Positions 34,161 through 45,610 of a DNA stretch of 64,000 nucleotides are shown here, in pieces (position 1 is the first letter of the stretch; each line of letters starts with the position of its first letter). The notes beneath the pieces were generated by a model that saw only the letters and a list, made by a program, of their open reading frames with translations, ran no database searches and had not been told where the DNA came from. This DNA comes from Nageia nagi (taxonomy: Eukaryota; Pinophyta). A program made the position numbers and the translations under genes. Where the stretch lies: contig JBITNC010000002.1 in NCBI GenBank assembly GCA_050084985.1, positions 34,596,001-34,660,000 on the forward strand, read 5' to 3'.

Positions 34161-36607
34161 AGAGAATGAACCTGAGAGAACAATCGAGGGCACTTGGGAA
34201 TACTTAAGAGCAAGATCCTTTGTCCCTATGACATACCTCAAGATTTGCTTAACAGCATTGAGGTGTTCAACATATGGTTTTTGCATGAATCGTGCCATGA
34301 GATTCACTGCAAAGGTAATATCAGGACGAGAGATAGTCAGATACAGAAGACTACCAATCAATTATCTATAAGCTGTAGCATCAGCCAACTGAGAATCTAA
34401 GCTTAGTGAGACAACGAGTCCAGGAGAAACAGGTATTGCAGCATACTTACACTCTTCCATTCCAAACTTTTGCAAGATGTCTGATATATACTTAGATTGA
34501 CTAAGATAAGTACAATCTTTGTGTTGGTACACTTGCATCCCAAGATAGTAATGCAATAGACCTAGATCAGTCATTTCAAATGTTGCCTTGAGTTTGGAGA
34601 TGCACTCTTGGATGATTTCAATATTATTACCTGTGATGAGAAGATCATCCACATAAAGGAGAATGATGACCACGTCTTTTCCTTGATTGAGTACATATAG
34701 ATCGAAATCTGAGAAGCACTTGGAAAAACCAATATCTGCAAAGAATCCTGAAATTTTCTTGTACCATGCTCTAGGTGCTTGCTTAAGTCCATATAAAGAC
34801 TTCTTTAGTTTGCACACAAGAGACTCTTTTCCTTCTAGAATAAATCCTTCTGGTTGATTCATGTAGATTTCAACATCCAAGTCCCCATTGAGAAATGCAC
34901 TTTTGACATCAAGTTGAAAAGCTTTCCATCCTTGAGCTGCAGAAAGAGCAAGAATTATTCTGACAGTAGGCATCTTGGCTACAGGAGCAAAGGTTTCCTC
35001 ATAATCAATACCATATTTCTGAGCGAATCCTTTGGCTACTAACCTTGCCTTGTATTTTTCAATGTTTCCATCAGAATTGTACTTGACCTTGTATATCCAT
35101 TTATTGCCAATCACATTTTTCTCATTGGGATAAGGAACTAAATCCCAAGTTTCATTTTTTATGAGCGCCTCATACTCAACTTTCATAGCTTCCATCCAAC
35201 ACTCTTGCTTGGAAGCTTCTTTGAAGGTGGATGGCTCATGCATATTATCAATTTTGGCAAATAAGGATTTATTCAAGGTCATACTTCTTGTAATTCTCTG
35301 TGCTGGAGAATTTTGCTCTTGTGGTGACTTCTCTACATGATCATCCAACCAGTTAGGTGCAGGCAAAGAATCATCTGTATCAGACACTTCAGCATGAGAG
35401 GTCGTATCCTCAGAAAGTTCATTGAACTTAACATCCCTAGAAACAAAGACTATTTTCTGGGATGAAGAGTAGAGCCTGTAACCTCTATGCTGATTATCAT
35501 ACCCCACAAAGATGCATTTTTCTGATCGTTTATCGAGCTTCTTTCTTTTCTCTGAGGTAATGAAGGCAAATGCATCACAACCGAAGATTCTGAAGTGTGA
35601 GAGGTTAGGTTTCTTTCCTGTCCATGCTTCATATGGAGTTTTACCTTCAACTGCCTTAGTAGGACACCTATTTAGGGTGTGAATAGCAGTGTGAACAGCT
35701 TCGCCCCATAAGAAACTAGGAAGGTTACCAACATGCATCTTGCCATTTCCATAATGGTGCAATTCTTCCTTTCAGCAACTCCATTTTGCTGAGGGTGTAA
35801 GGGATTGTGAATTGTCGCTTTAATCCTGTGTTTAACACAAAATTTGTTAAACTCATTGCTATTATATTCACCCCCATTATCAGATCTCAACATTTTGATC
35901 TTAAAATCAGTTTGATTTTCAACAAGTGCCTTGAAGTCTTGAAACCTGTCAAAAGTTTGATCCTTGTGCTCAAGTAGATAACCAAATGTCATCCTACTGA
36001 AGTCATCAATGAAGGTCAGAACATAAGCAGCTCCACTAGTGACTTAGTCTGAAAAGGACCCATCAAATCTGAATGCACAAGCTGAAGAGGACAAGTAGCC
36101 CGAGTTGCCTTATCTTTTCAAACTTTTGCCTATGCATCTTTCCTAGAATGCACCTTTCACAAAGACCAACTGTGGGTGAAATATTAGGTAAACCTTCCAC
36201 AAGTTCTTGAGTTTTCATAGCTTGAATACTCTTGTGGTTAAGGTGTCCTAATCGTTGATGCCAAAGATTACCTTTTGAACAAACATTTGTAGCAAGACAA
36301 ATCTTTGAAGGTACTTGATCCACAATATAAAGGTCATTCTTTACTGATCCTTTCATCAAAGTGGCAAGTCCTTTCTTAACACACCAAGAGTGTGAGGTAA
36401 ACTCAAATGAGCATCCTTCCTTGTAATTTGAATCACGGAGATGAGATTCATCCTTAGTTTAGGCACATAAAAGACATTATCAAGAGTCTTTCCATGAATC
36501 TTCACACTCCCTATTCCGTGAACATTAAGGACTGTATTATCACCTATCACAACTGCATCCTTTTTGTACTTATGAAAGTTTTCAAACTTATCTTTTTCAT
36601 AACACAT
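34149..36607 (-). pseudogene. Copia B2 pol: integrase, reverse transcriptase, partial RNase H
   Basis: Best preserved pol in the window. Right to left: a pre-integrase zinc region with WHQRLGHLNH and CERCILGKMH (36063-36359, H-H-C-C pattern); integrase core with MLRSDNGGEYNSNEF and NGVAERKN (35672-35992; second Asp and Glu of the DDE triad); integrase C-end with PTKAVEGKTPYEAW and SEKCIFVGYD; then RT (34362-35762) with [43 protein letters not shown] and ILLYVDDLLITG (YVDD codons 34644-34655); then the start of RNase H (34149-34361, SRPDITFAVNLMARFMQ). A frameshift near 35730 splits the integrase, another break lies near 36000-36060, and a stop precedes RNase H, whose catalytic end is lost where B1 begins. 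This is the copia domain order (IN before RT), the reverse of gypsy. Confidence 0.92.
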
Positions 36608-36634
36608 GTGATTAGTGCATCCTGTATCAACAAT

Positions 36635-37642
36635 CTAATCATTTGAAATAGTTTGAGTCATTGAGTAGTAGGCAACAGAAGCAGCATGCTTGTTCTTCTT
36701 TTTATTATTGAAAGTTCTCACATTTGCATTTCCCTTTCCTTTTTGAGCAAATTTCTTTTTGCGACAATCATACTCTTTGTGCCCAAAGATGCCACAGAAG
36801 TTACAATTCCCATCAAACTTTTCTTGAGGTGTTGGATTGCTTGATCCTGCTTTATCATTCCTGTGCCTGTAGTTGCCATGATTGTTGTTGTTGTTGCCCT
36901 TTTTGTCATACTTCCTAAAGGTAGATGAGGACTTGTTGTCTTTGAATTTGTAATGTTTGAACTTTTTCTTGAAAGGAGTTTTGGTTGCTCCTAGAGCAAT
37001 GCTATGGTCCTTTGGAGAAAGGTTCAACATTTTCTTGTTCAAAGTTTCCTCATGCTTTAGAAGAAGTCTTGAAAGGTTATCAAGTGAGATGACATCTTCT
37101 TCATCATCGAGCCTTGTTTCCATAACTGTGACAAAGTTGCTGAACTTTGAAGTAAGGCTTTGTAGAATGATGAAGACCATGAACTCATCATTGATCCAGT
37201 TGCATCCACAACCAACCAGTTGTGTCCTGAGGTCAATGATTTTTGTTTAAGTAGATGGAGGCACTTTCATCTTCACTTTGTCGATACTGCAACAACTTTT
37301 GTAGAATGGTAAACCTCCTTGAAAAAATTTGGACCCAAGGTAGATTTTCTTTAACCTATCCCAAGCTTCCTTTGCTGAAGTTGATGAAGAAATCATGAGA
37401 AGGACATCATCTGAAACTGCACGGTAAATCATAGAAGTTGCTAACTCATTCTTTGAGTTGTATACTTCAAGAGCCTTCTCATCGGTAGGAGCAACCGCAT
37501 CTTCACTAACTGTCTGCCATAGCTTTCTTGCTTGTAACTCAGCTTTCATACGTGGTTCCCATATTCCAAAGTTGGAACCATCGAGTATGTGCTTGGGAAC
37601 GAAGGTTTCAACCATTGCTACAAAAAACAAATAAATATGCAA
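36635..37642 (-). pseudogene. Copia B2 gag
   Basis: The N-terminal gag part (37247-37642) has FVPKHILDGSNFGIWEPRMK and STSAKEAWDRLKKIYLG, typical of copia gag. The C-terminal part (36635-37180) has FSNFVTVMETRLDDEEDVISL, a basic Asn-rich stretch, and one zinc knuckle CNFCGIFGHKEYDC (CX2CX4HX4C) for RNA binding. A frame break near 37180-37247 separates them. The same gag order recurs, more decayed, in C (about 44640-45610) and E (63079-64000). Confidence 0.9.
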
Positions 37643-38431
37643 TAAGAATGTAAACTTTTATAATTTTTCCATCTATACATATAAAACATCTAATAAGCAA
37701 ACATGTCCCACATGTGTAAACTCATTAACCACGATCCATAGAAGGATAAAGTTGGGTTGTTTTCTTGTATAGAATTAGGCCTTCACCTGGATGCCCGCAA
37801 GGTGGAGCCCAGGTACTACCAGTCCTCAACCAGTTCACCTTGGTCAGTGATATACTCTCACAAGGAGAAGTACTTACTATTTTCCAAGGATCCGACGTAT
37901 CTTGGACCGGCCATTTTAATTATCTTGATTAAGGGTTTCAGTTTTCCTCCTAGGTTATCAGGATAATCCCTGAATGGACGTGCGGACATGTGGTATCACT
38001 ACACACATGCCTGTCCACCTAATAGAGTTATGTCCAATCCAACAGAGGTCTTAGGGGCAATTAAGACGGACTTACCACCACTTGGTTCTTCGGACTAAAA
38101 AGGCTCCAGTCTGCCCTGTCCTCACCTCATGGCTCCCCAAACAAGTCATGTTGTGGAAAATACGTGCGTATGTATTCATTTTAGGGGTTACTTTTCACAT
38201 TTTTGCGTATTGCAAGTATAAGCAAATGTGCAAAAAATATAAAGTAAGGTGAAAAATACTCCATCCACACGAACTTGAAACCTTAAGAAGGCCAAAAAAT
38301 TGAGTCCAATGGGTTTTGTTCTAACCCCTAAAGGACTTTTACATTGTTCATATTTTTCTCACTTTATTCAAGCACTTAATGAATTAAACAAAGAACTAAG
38401 TCCTACTTAGTATTTAATTCATAACATGCAT

Positions 38432-38822
38432 TGTATCATGACTTAAAAATTTAAGTAAGCATGCATCATGCATTAAAAATTTAAGTCCTAAGCATATTTA
38501 TAACATGCATTCTATCATGACTTAAAATTTAAGTAAGCATGCATCATGCATTAAAAATTTAAGTCCTAAGCATGCATTCTATCATGACTTAAAATTTAAG
38601 TAAGCATGCATCATGCATTAAAAATTTAAGTCCTAAGCATGCATTCTATCATGACTTAAAATTTAAGTAAGCATGCATCATGCATTAAAAATTTAAGTCC
38701 TAAGCATGCATTCTATCATGACTTAAAATTTAAGTAAGCATGCATCATGCATTAAAAATTTAAGTCCTAAGCATGTTTTAGCATGCATCATGCATTAAAA
38801 ATTTAAGTCCTAAGCATGTTTA
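38432..38822 (-). repeat. 67-bp tandem repeat array in B2 leader
   Basis: Starts of tctatcatga at 38511, 38578, 38645 and 38712 give an exact 67-bp period with almost identical copies. A longer first variant starts at 38432 (79 bp) and a partial copy ends near 38822. The unit contains gcatgcatcatgcatt and two ttaagt-type words with their complements, so each can fold on itself. Element C has only a degenerate version (46480-46860, words such as taagtactaagcatg), so the array expanded in B2. Confidence 0.92.
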
Positions 38823-39279
38823 GTCTTCAAATAAGATACATGCATCTAGATAAAATTTAAGTAAAAAATTTATACCAAGGCCCCCCCTTTTTACTTAAAG
38901 TTTTATCCCTTTTAACCATGCTTAGAGAGTGCATATGCATTTAAATTAAACATGCAATGTGGAGGAGAATATGAGAAATAGTCTAAGTACTCCTAAGTGC
39001 ATTTAAGGGGAGCAATTGACTTGGAAGTTGGAATAGGAGACCCTGCCCCTTATTTGTAAATGCTTGTAATGCCTTGTCTACCTTAAGGAAAAAAAAATTC
39101 CTAAGTCAATAATCATTAAATGCTTAAGAGGTGGAAAAAATATGAACCCCCTTTGGTCTTCCACCAAAAAATACGTTGCTTTTGGGAAGTGCAAAGATGT
39201 AGGTGGTCAACAAAAAAAAAGGCATTTAAGGGGACTAAGAAGACTTGCAAGGTTTTGGTAGCCATCAACCTGGACCAGG

Positions 39280-39970
39280 GAAGGAGGAAGAGGAGGCTGG
39301 GCAGGGGTGGCAGGGGCTAAAGTCGGTGAGGAGGTCACGTAAGGCGGTGGAGGTCGCGTGGGGCGGCCAGTCGGTGGTGGACGACCCAATGCACGACTGC
39401 AGGGCGACGAGGGAGGAGGGTGACGATAAAAATAGATCCATTGTAGCAAGCATTTCAGTCCATGAAACGAGGTCGGTGCCTAGCCAGCATCAACGTATCT
39501 GTTTGGGGGATATCCTACGATTATTGCAGTCCAGAAAATGTGTCAGTATCGGGCAGCTGGGCAAACAATTTGGGAGCTGTTGCAATGTATCCGTCTGGTG
39601 CAGATCCTACAATCAGGAGAGTCCAGGCAACGGTGTCTGTAGGGGGCAGCTTGTCAGACAACGAGAAAAACTTGGCGACGTAGCCGTTTTGGGTTTATCC
39701 TGCAACGGAGGTGGATGGTGGGAGCCTGCGAACAGTGCAGTCCAAGAAACTGTGGCTGAAACATGCAAATGTGAAACAAGTGGGCCAGAAGATGATAGGG
39801 TGGGGCGTGCGGGACAAACAGGGTCGGGTGCTCCGACGGCAGGAAAGGAGGAGGAGGTGGTGGTGAGCCGCGGGCGTGGGAGGAGCACGAGTGGCGCGTG
39901 CGGGGGGGGGTGGCGGGAGCGGAGGAGCGGCGGCGGTGGCGCGCGCGGGAGAATGCCCCCGCGTTTTAAA
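39280..39970. other. GC-rich segment within B2 leader
   Basis: A sharp switch from AT-rich to GC-rich, CpG-containing sequence, purine-rich on the plus strand (ggaggaagaggaggctggg and similar). Long frames occur on both strands (plus 39245-40015, 256 codons; minus 39613-39987, Pro-rich 124 codons). High GC lowers stop frequency and no domain is recognised, so I treat these as chance frames. The corresponding part of C (about 47460-47760) is also purine-rich but less GC-rich. Confidence 0.6.
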
Positions 39971-40623
39971 AAATTTGACCCCCCCAATAATTTTTATTGT
40001 ATTAATTTATTTTGATTTAATTTTTATCTAATGACCCCCCCTTTGAAATATATTCATATAATTTTAATTTATTGTGACCCTCCTAAATGTTATTTATTTT
40101 GAGTTTAAATAAATGTAAAAACATAATAACAAAAAATTTATATATTTTTGAATATCTTAAACAGATTTAAAATATAAAATATATAGAACTATTTGTGCTT
40201 TTTAAACAAATTGTCCTCCTCTTTATGTCAACAATAAAATATGTAAACAAAATTGCACCTTCCTCCTTGTTTTGATATTGTTCACAAAAGACTATTGTAA
40301 AAAATCTTTTCAATAAGATGCTAGCATAATATATTTTTGCTCAAAAGAAAAAAACATTTTCTTTGTACATTCAAAATAGATGACTAACATAAAAGTTTGT
40401 TAGTAAGAAGAGAGTAGCAAAAATATATTATGGTATTGCTAAGACATTGAGCTAGCATAATCATACAAAAGATTAGTATCATAATGAACTTTGTTAAAGA
40501 AGGATAGAAGGTTATACCTTTGCAAACCTTTTACCTCACAATGAAGAATGAAGATCTCCAAAGTTGAGAAGGATGAGCACTTCCAAGATGTAGCTTCCAC
40601 ACCAAAAGAGCTTCCTCAACGTG

Positions 40624-40635
40624 GCTCTGATACCA
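40624..40635 (-). other. Primer-binding site of copia B2
   Basis: Minus strand TGGTATCAGAGC, the exact plant copia primer site complementary to initiator tRNA-Met, two bases after the CA end of the 5' LTR. This fixes the element's orientation and its left LTR boundary at 40638. Confidence 0.95.
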
Positions 40636-40637
40636 AA

Positions 40638-41145
40638 TGAAGGATTTGAACTAGATCTAAACAAATCCTTTAGGACCTTAGACTAGGAAACTCAAGTGTA
40701 CACAAGATAACACTTCTATAATTCTAAGAACATCATTCACACAATATGACACCAATATAATGTGGTTCCTCCCTCCTTGGGAGTACATCCACAACTAGTT
40801 CTCTTATTCTCAAATCTATGTCTCTCTTACAACTATTCTCTAGCTCTCTCCTACACAACCAAGTAGAGTAATCTTACTCAAAACTTAGATATGTTTACAT
40901 GAGGAGAGGCCCTCTATTTATAGGTTGAGAGCACCTCCCTAACCTTCCTTTAACCCAAGGGTAAGGTTAGGGTTACATTAAATGTACCACCAAACTTCAA
41001 CCTACCAACTAACTCCTTTGGTAAAGTCAAAGTCTACATATTAAAGAATTCTATTAATCACTTAAGGTATCTACATACCCTTAAGTGATTAATTGAATTT
41101 ACAAGGAGTCTAGATATTCACAATATTTCATTACAAATTCTAACA
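40638..41145 (-). repeat. 5' LTR of copia B2
   Basis: 508 bp; minus strand TGTTAGAATTTG ... AAATCCTTCA, with TG...CA ends. The TATA-like box CTATAAATAG lies on the minus strand at about 40914-40923. It shares the general layout (imperfect palindrome around acttaagggtat, conserved ctatttatagg) with the LTR family at 48553 but is clearly diverged, so B2 is a related subfamily. The matching 3' LTR is missing at the junction with B1. Confidence 0.9.
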
Positions 41146-44100
41146 ATGAATAGTCTCCAACAGCTTGCATACTCAAAGTGAGTAATTTGTAATCTCAAAG
41201 GGACATGTAGGTCATAAGCAGCTCAAATAAAAAGATCAGTTAAATACAACATATTCATATCAACAAGGATAGATGAATCACACAAATGCCATCATGAACT
41301 GATCAATGGTGCACTATAAATCATCACAAAAATGCCAAGCCAAAAACTCATAATCACCTATCATATATAAAATATATGTTGATTATCATTACAAAATAGA
41401 GCATGCACATACGCACTCTTCACATATGGATAAACTAAATAGTGCCAAAATACACATATGAGTTCCTTATAATTGGATAACTAAACAATGCTAGATTGGC
41501 CAATCTTTTTACTTTAAAAATTTGTACAATAAGTTCTTCATGCAGAGCAAACTTACCACAAAGGTATACAATAAAATTAACACTATACAACACAAAATCC
41601 TCTTAGGGTGAAATTGTCATCACAAACATGAATTCAAAATAAGAATTCAAACTTCACTCCCCCTTGAGGGTAACTTCACTAATGTGATAGCATCCCTAAG
41701 CTTACAGAACTGAGCTTTTGAGAGGGGCTTGGTGAATAAATCAACAGAGTTCAAGGTGAATGGATAATACTCCAGGTGTATGATGCCATCAAGAACCTTT
41801 TTCTAGATAAATTTGCTTGGATTTCCACATATTTTGTTCTCTGATGGAACACAAGATTCTTAGCTAAAGAGATCGCTAACTAATTATTTAAAGAAATCAA
41901 AGATGATCCACCTTACTCATACCCAATTTCTTTCAAAAGATGTCTTAGCCAAATGGCTTCTTGGGCTATAATAGATATGGCATGGTATTCAACTTTTATG
42001 ATAGAAAGAGAAATAGTAGGTTGCTTCTTGGAAGCCCAAGAGATAGCACCTAAACCAATGCTAAATACATATGTAAAGGTTGATTTCCTATCATCTCTAT
42101 CTCCCTCATAATCACAATCTGAGAATCTAGAGAGAACAAATGAGAGCAATTTAGAATACTTGAGAGCAAGATCTTTAGTTCTTACAACATACCTCAAGAT
42201 TTTCTTAACAATAATGAGGTGGTCAACACATAATTTTTGCATGAATCGTGTCATCAATTTACTGCAAAAGTAATATCTAGCCTAGAAATAGTTAAATTAA
42301 AAAGACTACCAATTAATTGCCTGTAAGCTGTAGCATAAGCTAACTGAGAGTTAGAAAATAGAGAAATAGTGATTCTAAGAGAAACTAGGATCATAGCATA
42401 TCTACATTCCTCCATTCCAAACTTCTGTAAGATATTTGATATATACTTAGATTAACTAAGATAAGTACAATCCTTGTATTGATACACTTGCATTCTAAGA
42501 TAGTAGTGTAAGAGATCAAGATCAATAATTTCAAATATTGCTTTAAGTTTGGATATGCACTCTTGAATGATTTCATCATTGTTCCTAGTAATCAAAAGAT
42601 CATCCACATAAAAGAGAATCAAGACATCTTTTCCTTAAGTGAGCACATATAAATTAGTGTTTGAAAAGCACTTAAAGAAACCAATGTCTACAAAATACTT
42701 TGAAATGTTCTTATACCAGGTTTTAGGTGCTTATTGAAGTTTATATAATGACTTCTTTAGCTTGCACATAAAGGACTCTTTACCTTCTACAATGAACCCT
42801 TCTAGTTGATTCATGAAGATTTTCACATCTAAGTCACCATTGAAAAATGCACTCTTGATTTCAAGTTGAAAAACTTTTTATCCTTGAGCTATAGAAAGAG
42901 CAAGGATAATTCTCACAGTAGGCATCTTTGACACGAGAGCAAAGGTTTCTTCAAAATTTACATCGTATTTTTGAGCAAAACCTTTGGCTACTAACCTTAC
43001 CTTGTATTTCTCAATATCTTTGATAGAATTGAATTTGACCTTTTAGATCCACTTATTACCAATCACATTCTTCTCATTATGATAAGGAATCAACTCCCAA
43101 GTTTCATTTTTTATAAGCGCCTCATACTCCACTTTCATGATTTCCATCCAACACTCATGCTTAGAAGTTTCTTTGAAGGTTGGGGGCTCATGCTTATTGT
43201 CAATCTTGGCAAATAAAGATTTTTTCAAGGTCATGCTTCTTGTTACCCTTTGAGCTGGAGAATTTTTCTCCTAAGGTGACTTATCTAATCAATATCTAAT
43301 TAGCTAAATGTAACTGAAGAATCTTCTAGATCATCAACATCCTCATTAGAAGTAGATTCTTCACTAAGTTCATTAAACTTTACATCCTTTGAAATAAACA
43401 CAGCTTTGTAGGATGGAGAGTAGAGCTTGTAGCCTCTATGCTAACTGTCATAACCCATAAAGATGTATTTTTTAGCCTTTTTATCTAACTTCTTCCTTAT
43501 CTCAAAAATAATGTAGGAGAATGCTTCACAACCAAACACCCTAAGGTGTGAAATGTTAGATTTTTTTTTCTGACCATACCTCAAAAGGAGTTTTACCTTG
43601 AACAAATTTTGTGAAAAACGTATTCAAGATATAAATAGCAGTGCTTACTACTTCACCCCATAAAAAACTAGGAAGATTACCCAACATGCATCTAGTTATC
43701 TCCATAATTATCCTATTTTTCCTTTCAACAATACCATTCTTCTAAGGAGTGTATGGAATTGTAAACTATCTCTTAATTCCATACTTAACGTAATATACAT
43801 TGAACTCATTGCTATTATATTCTCTCCTATTATCTGATCTTAACATCTTGGTTTTAAGGTTAGTTTGATTCTCAACAAAGGCCTTAAAATTCTTGAAACT
43901 TTTAAAGGTTTGATCCTTCTACTCAAGTAGATAGCCAAAAGTCATCCTATTGAAGTCATAGATGAAGGTCAAGACATAATATGCTCTCCTAAGGGACTTA
44001 GTTTGAAATGAACCTATCAAATCTGAACGCACAAGTTGAAGAGGTTGAGATGCTCTTATTACCTTATCTTTTTCAAATTTTTATTTATGCATCTTGCCAA

Positions 44101-45610
44101 GAATGCACTTCTCGCATAGACCAATTGAAGGAGAAATTGAAAGCAAATCTTCCATAAGTTCTTGATCTTTTATGACTTGAATACTCTTATGGTTAAGGTG
44201 TCTTAAATGTTGGTGCCAAAGATTACCTCTAGAACACACACTTTTAGTAAGACACATCTTTGATGGAACTTGATCCATAATGTAGAGATCATCTTTCACG
44301 AATCCTTTAAACAACATGGCAATTCTTTTCTTAATACACCAAGATTGAGAGTTGAACTCAAATGAATACCCTTTTCTAGCAACTTGGATCATAAAAAGAA
44401 GGTTCATCATAAGTTTAGGAATATAGAGCATATTATCAAGAACCTTCCCATGAATCAACATACTCAATTTCTTGGACTTCAAAGAAATAGTTATCACCTA
44501 TCATAACTGCATCTTTTCTATACTTGTGAAAGTTTACAAACTTATCATTTTCAAACTAAAGGTGATTAGTGCAATTGGAGTCAACAAGCTAATCAGATAA
44601 AAATGTACAAGACATGGAGTAGAGCATCATAGCAAAACTAGCTTAAATATTCTTCTTTCCTTTGAAGTTCTTTACATTTTCATTATCTTTGTTCTTTTTA
44701 TCTCTTTTCTTTTTGTAGTAATCAACTTCTTTGTGACCTTAGATGCCATAATAGTTACAATTACCATTAAACTTTTTCTTAAGATATGGATTGTTTACTT
44801 TACCTTTTTCATCTCTTTGTTTGAAGCGGTTGTTGTTGCCATTATTCCTGTTGCTATTGTTGTTATTCCTATTGTTACCTTTGTTGCTATTATTCTTATT
44901 GCTATTACCTCTTTTCTCAAACCTTTTAGAAGAAGAAAGATAAGATTTCTTTTGATGGTTGAACTTCTTCTTAAAAGGAGTTCTGGTTGCTCCAAGAGCA
45001 ACGTTATTATCCTTAAGAAAAAATCAACACCTTTTAATTAAGGGTTTTCTCATGCTTCAAATGGAGCCTAGAAAGGTTCTCAAAGGAGAAGACTTCTTCT
45101 TCATCATCAAACCTAGTTTACATAACTATCATAAAAATTTTAAACTTTGAAAAAAAGCTTTGAAGAATGATGAATACCATGAACTCATCATTGATCTAAT
45201 TGCATCCATAAGCAACAAGTTGGGTCCTTTGGTTAATAATTTTGTTCAAGTAGATGGAAATATTTTCATCTTCCCCTTAATATGATTGAAGCAACATTTG
45301 GAGAATAGTAAACCTCCTAAGAAAATTGGATCTAAAGTAGATTTGTTTAAGCCTATCCTAAGCTTCCTTTATCGAGGTTGAAGATGAAATCATTAAAAGC
45401 ACATCATCTGAAATTGCATGAAAAATTATGAAGGTAGCCAATTCATTCTTCTTATTGTAAGATTCAAGTGCCTTCTCATTTGTAAGAGCAATAGGGTTCT
45501 CATTCATAGTTTGTTAAAGCTTCTTTACCTGCAATTTAGCTCTCATCCATAGTTCCCAAATCCCAAAGTTGGAACCATGGAAAATGTGTTTGGGTAAAAA
45601 GGTGTATCCC
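41146..45610 (-). pseudogene. Copia element C, decayed gag-pol and 3' untranslated part
   Basis: Same family as B2, with many stops. From right to left: gag near 44640-45610 (broken; the Cys/His knuckle region near 44720-44780 is damaged); pre-integrase zinc region 44081-44497 (LWHQHLRHLNHKS, CEKCILGKMHK); integrase about 43550-44060 in pieces; pre-RT with MTLKKSLFAKIDN and ECWMEIMKVEYEALIKNETW (43043-43234); RT about 42400-43020 in pieces; RNase H 41913-42257 (LRYVVRTKDLALKYSK, YEGDRDDRKST, AISWASKKQP). 41146-41650 is the 3' untranslated part. Its 3' LTR is absent: the B2 5' LTR begins directly at 41145. Confidence 0.88.

Larger units (their letters stand above)
37643..40623 (-). other. Unusually long (~3 kb) 5' leader of copia B2
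   Basis: Sequence between primer site and gag. Near gag, 37756-38160 is well conserved with element C's leader (45815-46260; both have tagaattaggccttcacctg-like and ggataatccctgaatgga-like stretches), which suggests function for the RNA, for example packaging; that is inference. Next come the 67-bp tandem repeats, a pyrimidine tract on the plus strand (38881-38888), then a GC-rich segment (39280-39970), then AT-rich sequence to the primer site. C shows the same order and nearly the same length (about 2.9 kb). Confidence 0.7.

Noticed and set aside
38432-38822. CRISPR-like array
   Set aside because: The 67-bp units are repeats throughout with no unique spacers, lie inside a retrotransposon leader in a plant genome, and no cas genes exist here.
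39245-40015. 256-codon plus-strand ORF
   Set aside because: It lies antisense in a copia leader, in GC-rich low-complexity sequence with equally long frames on the other strand, and has no recognisable domain.
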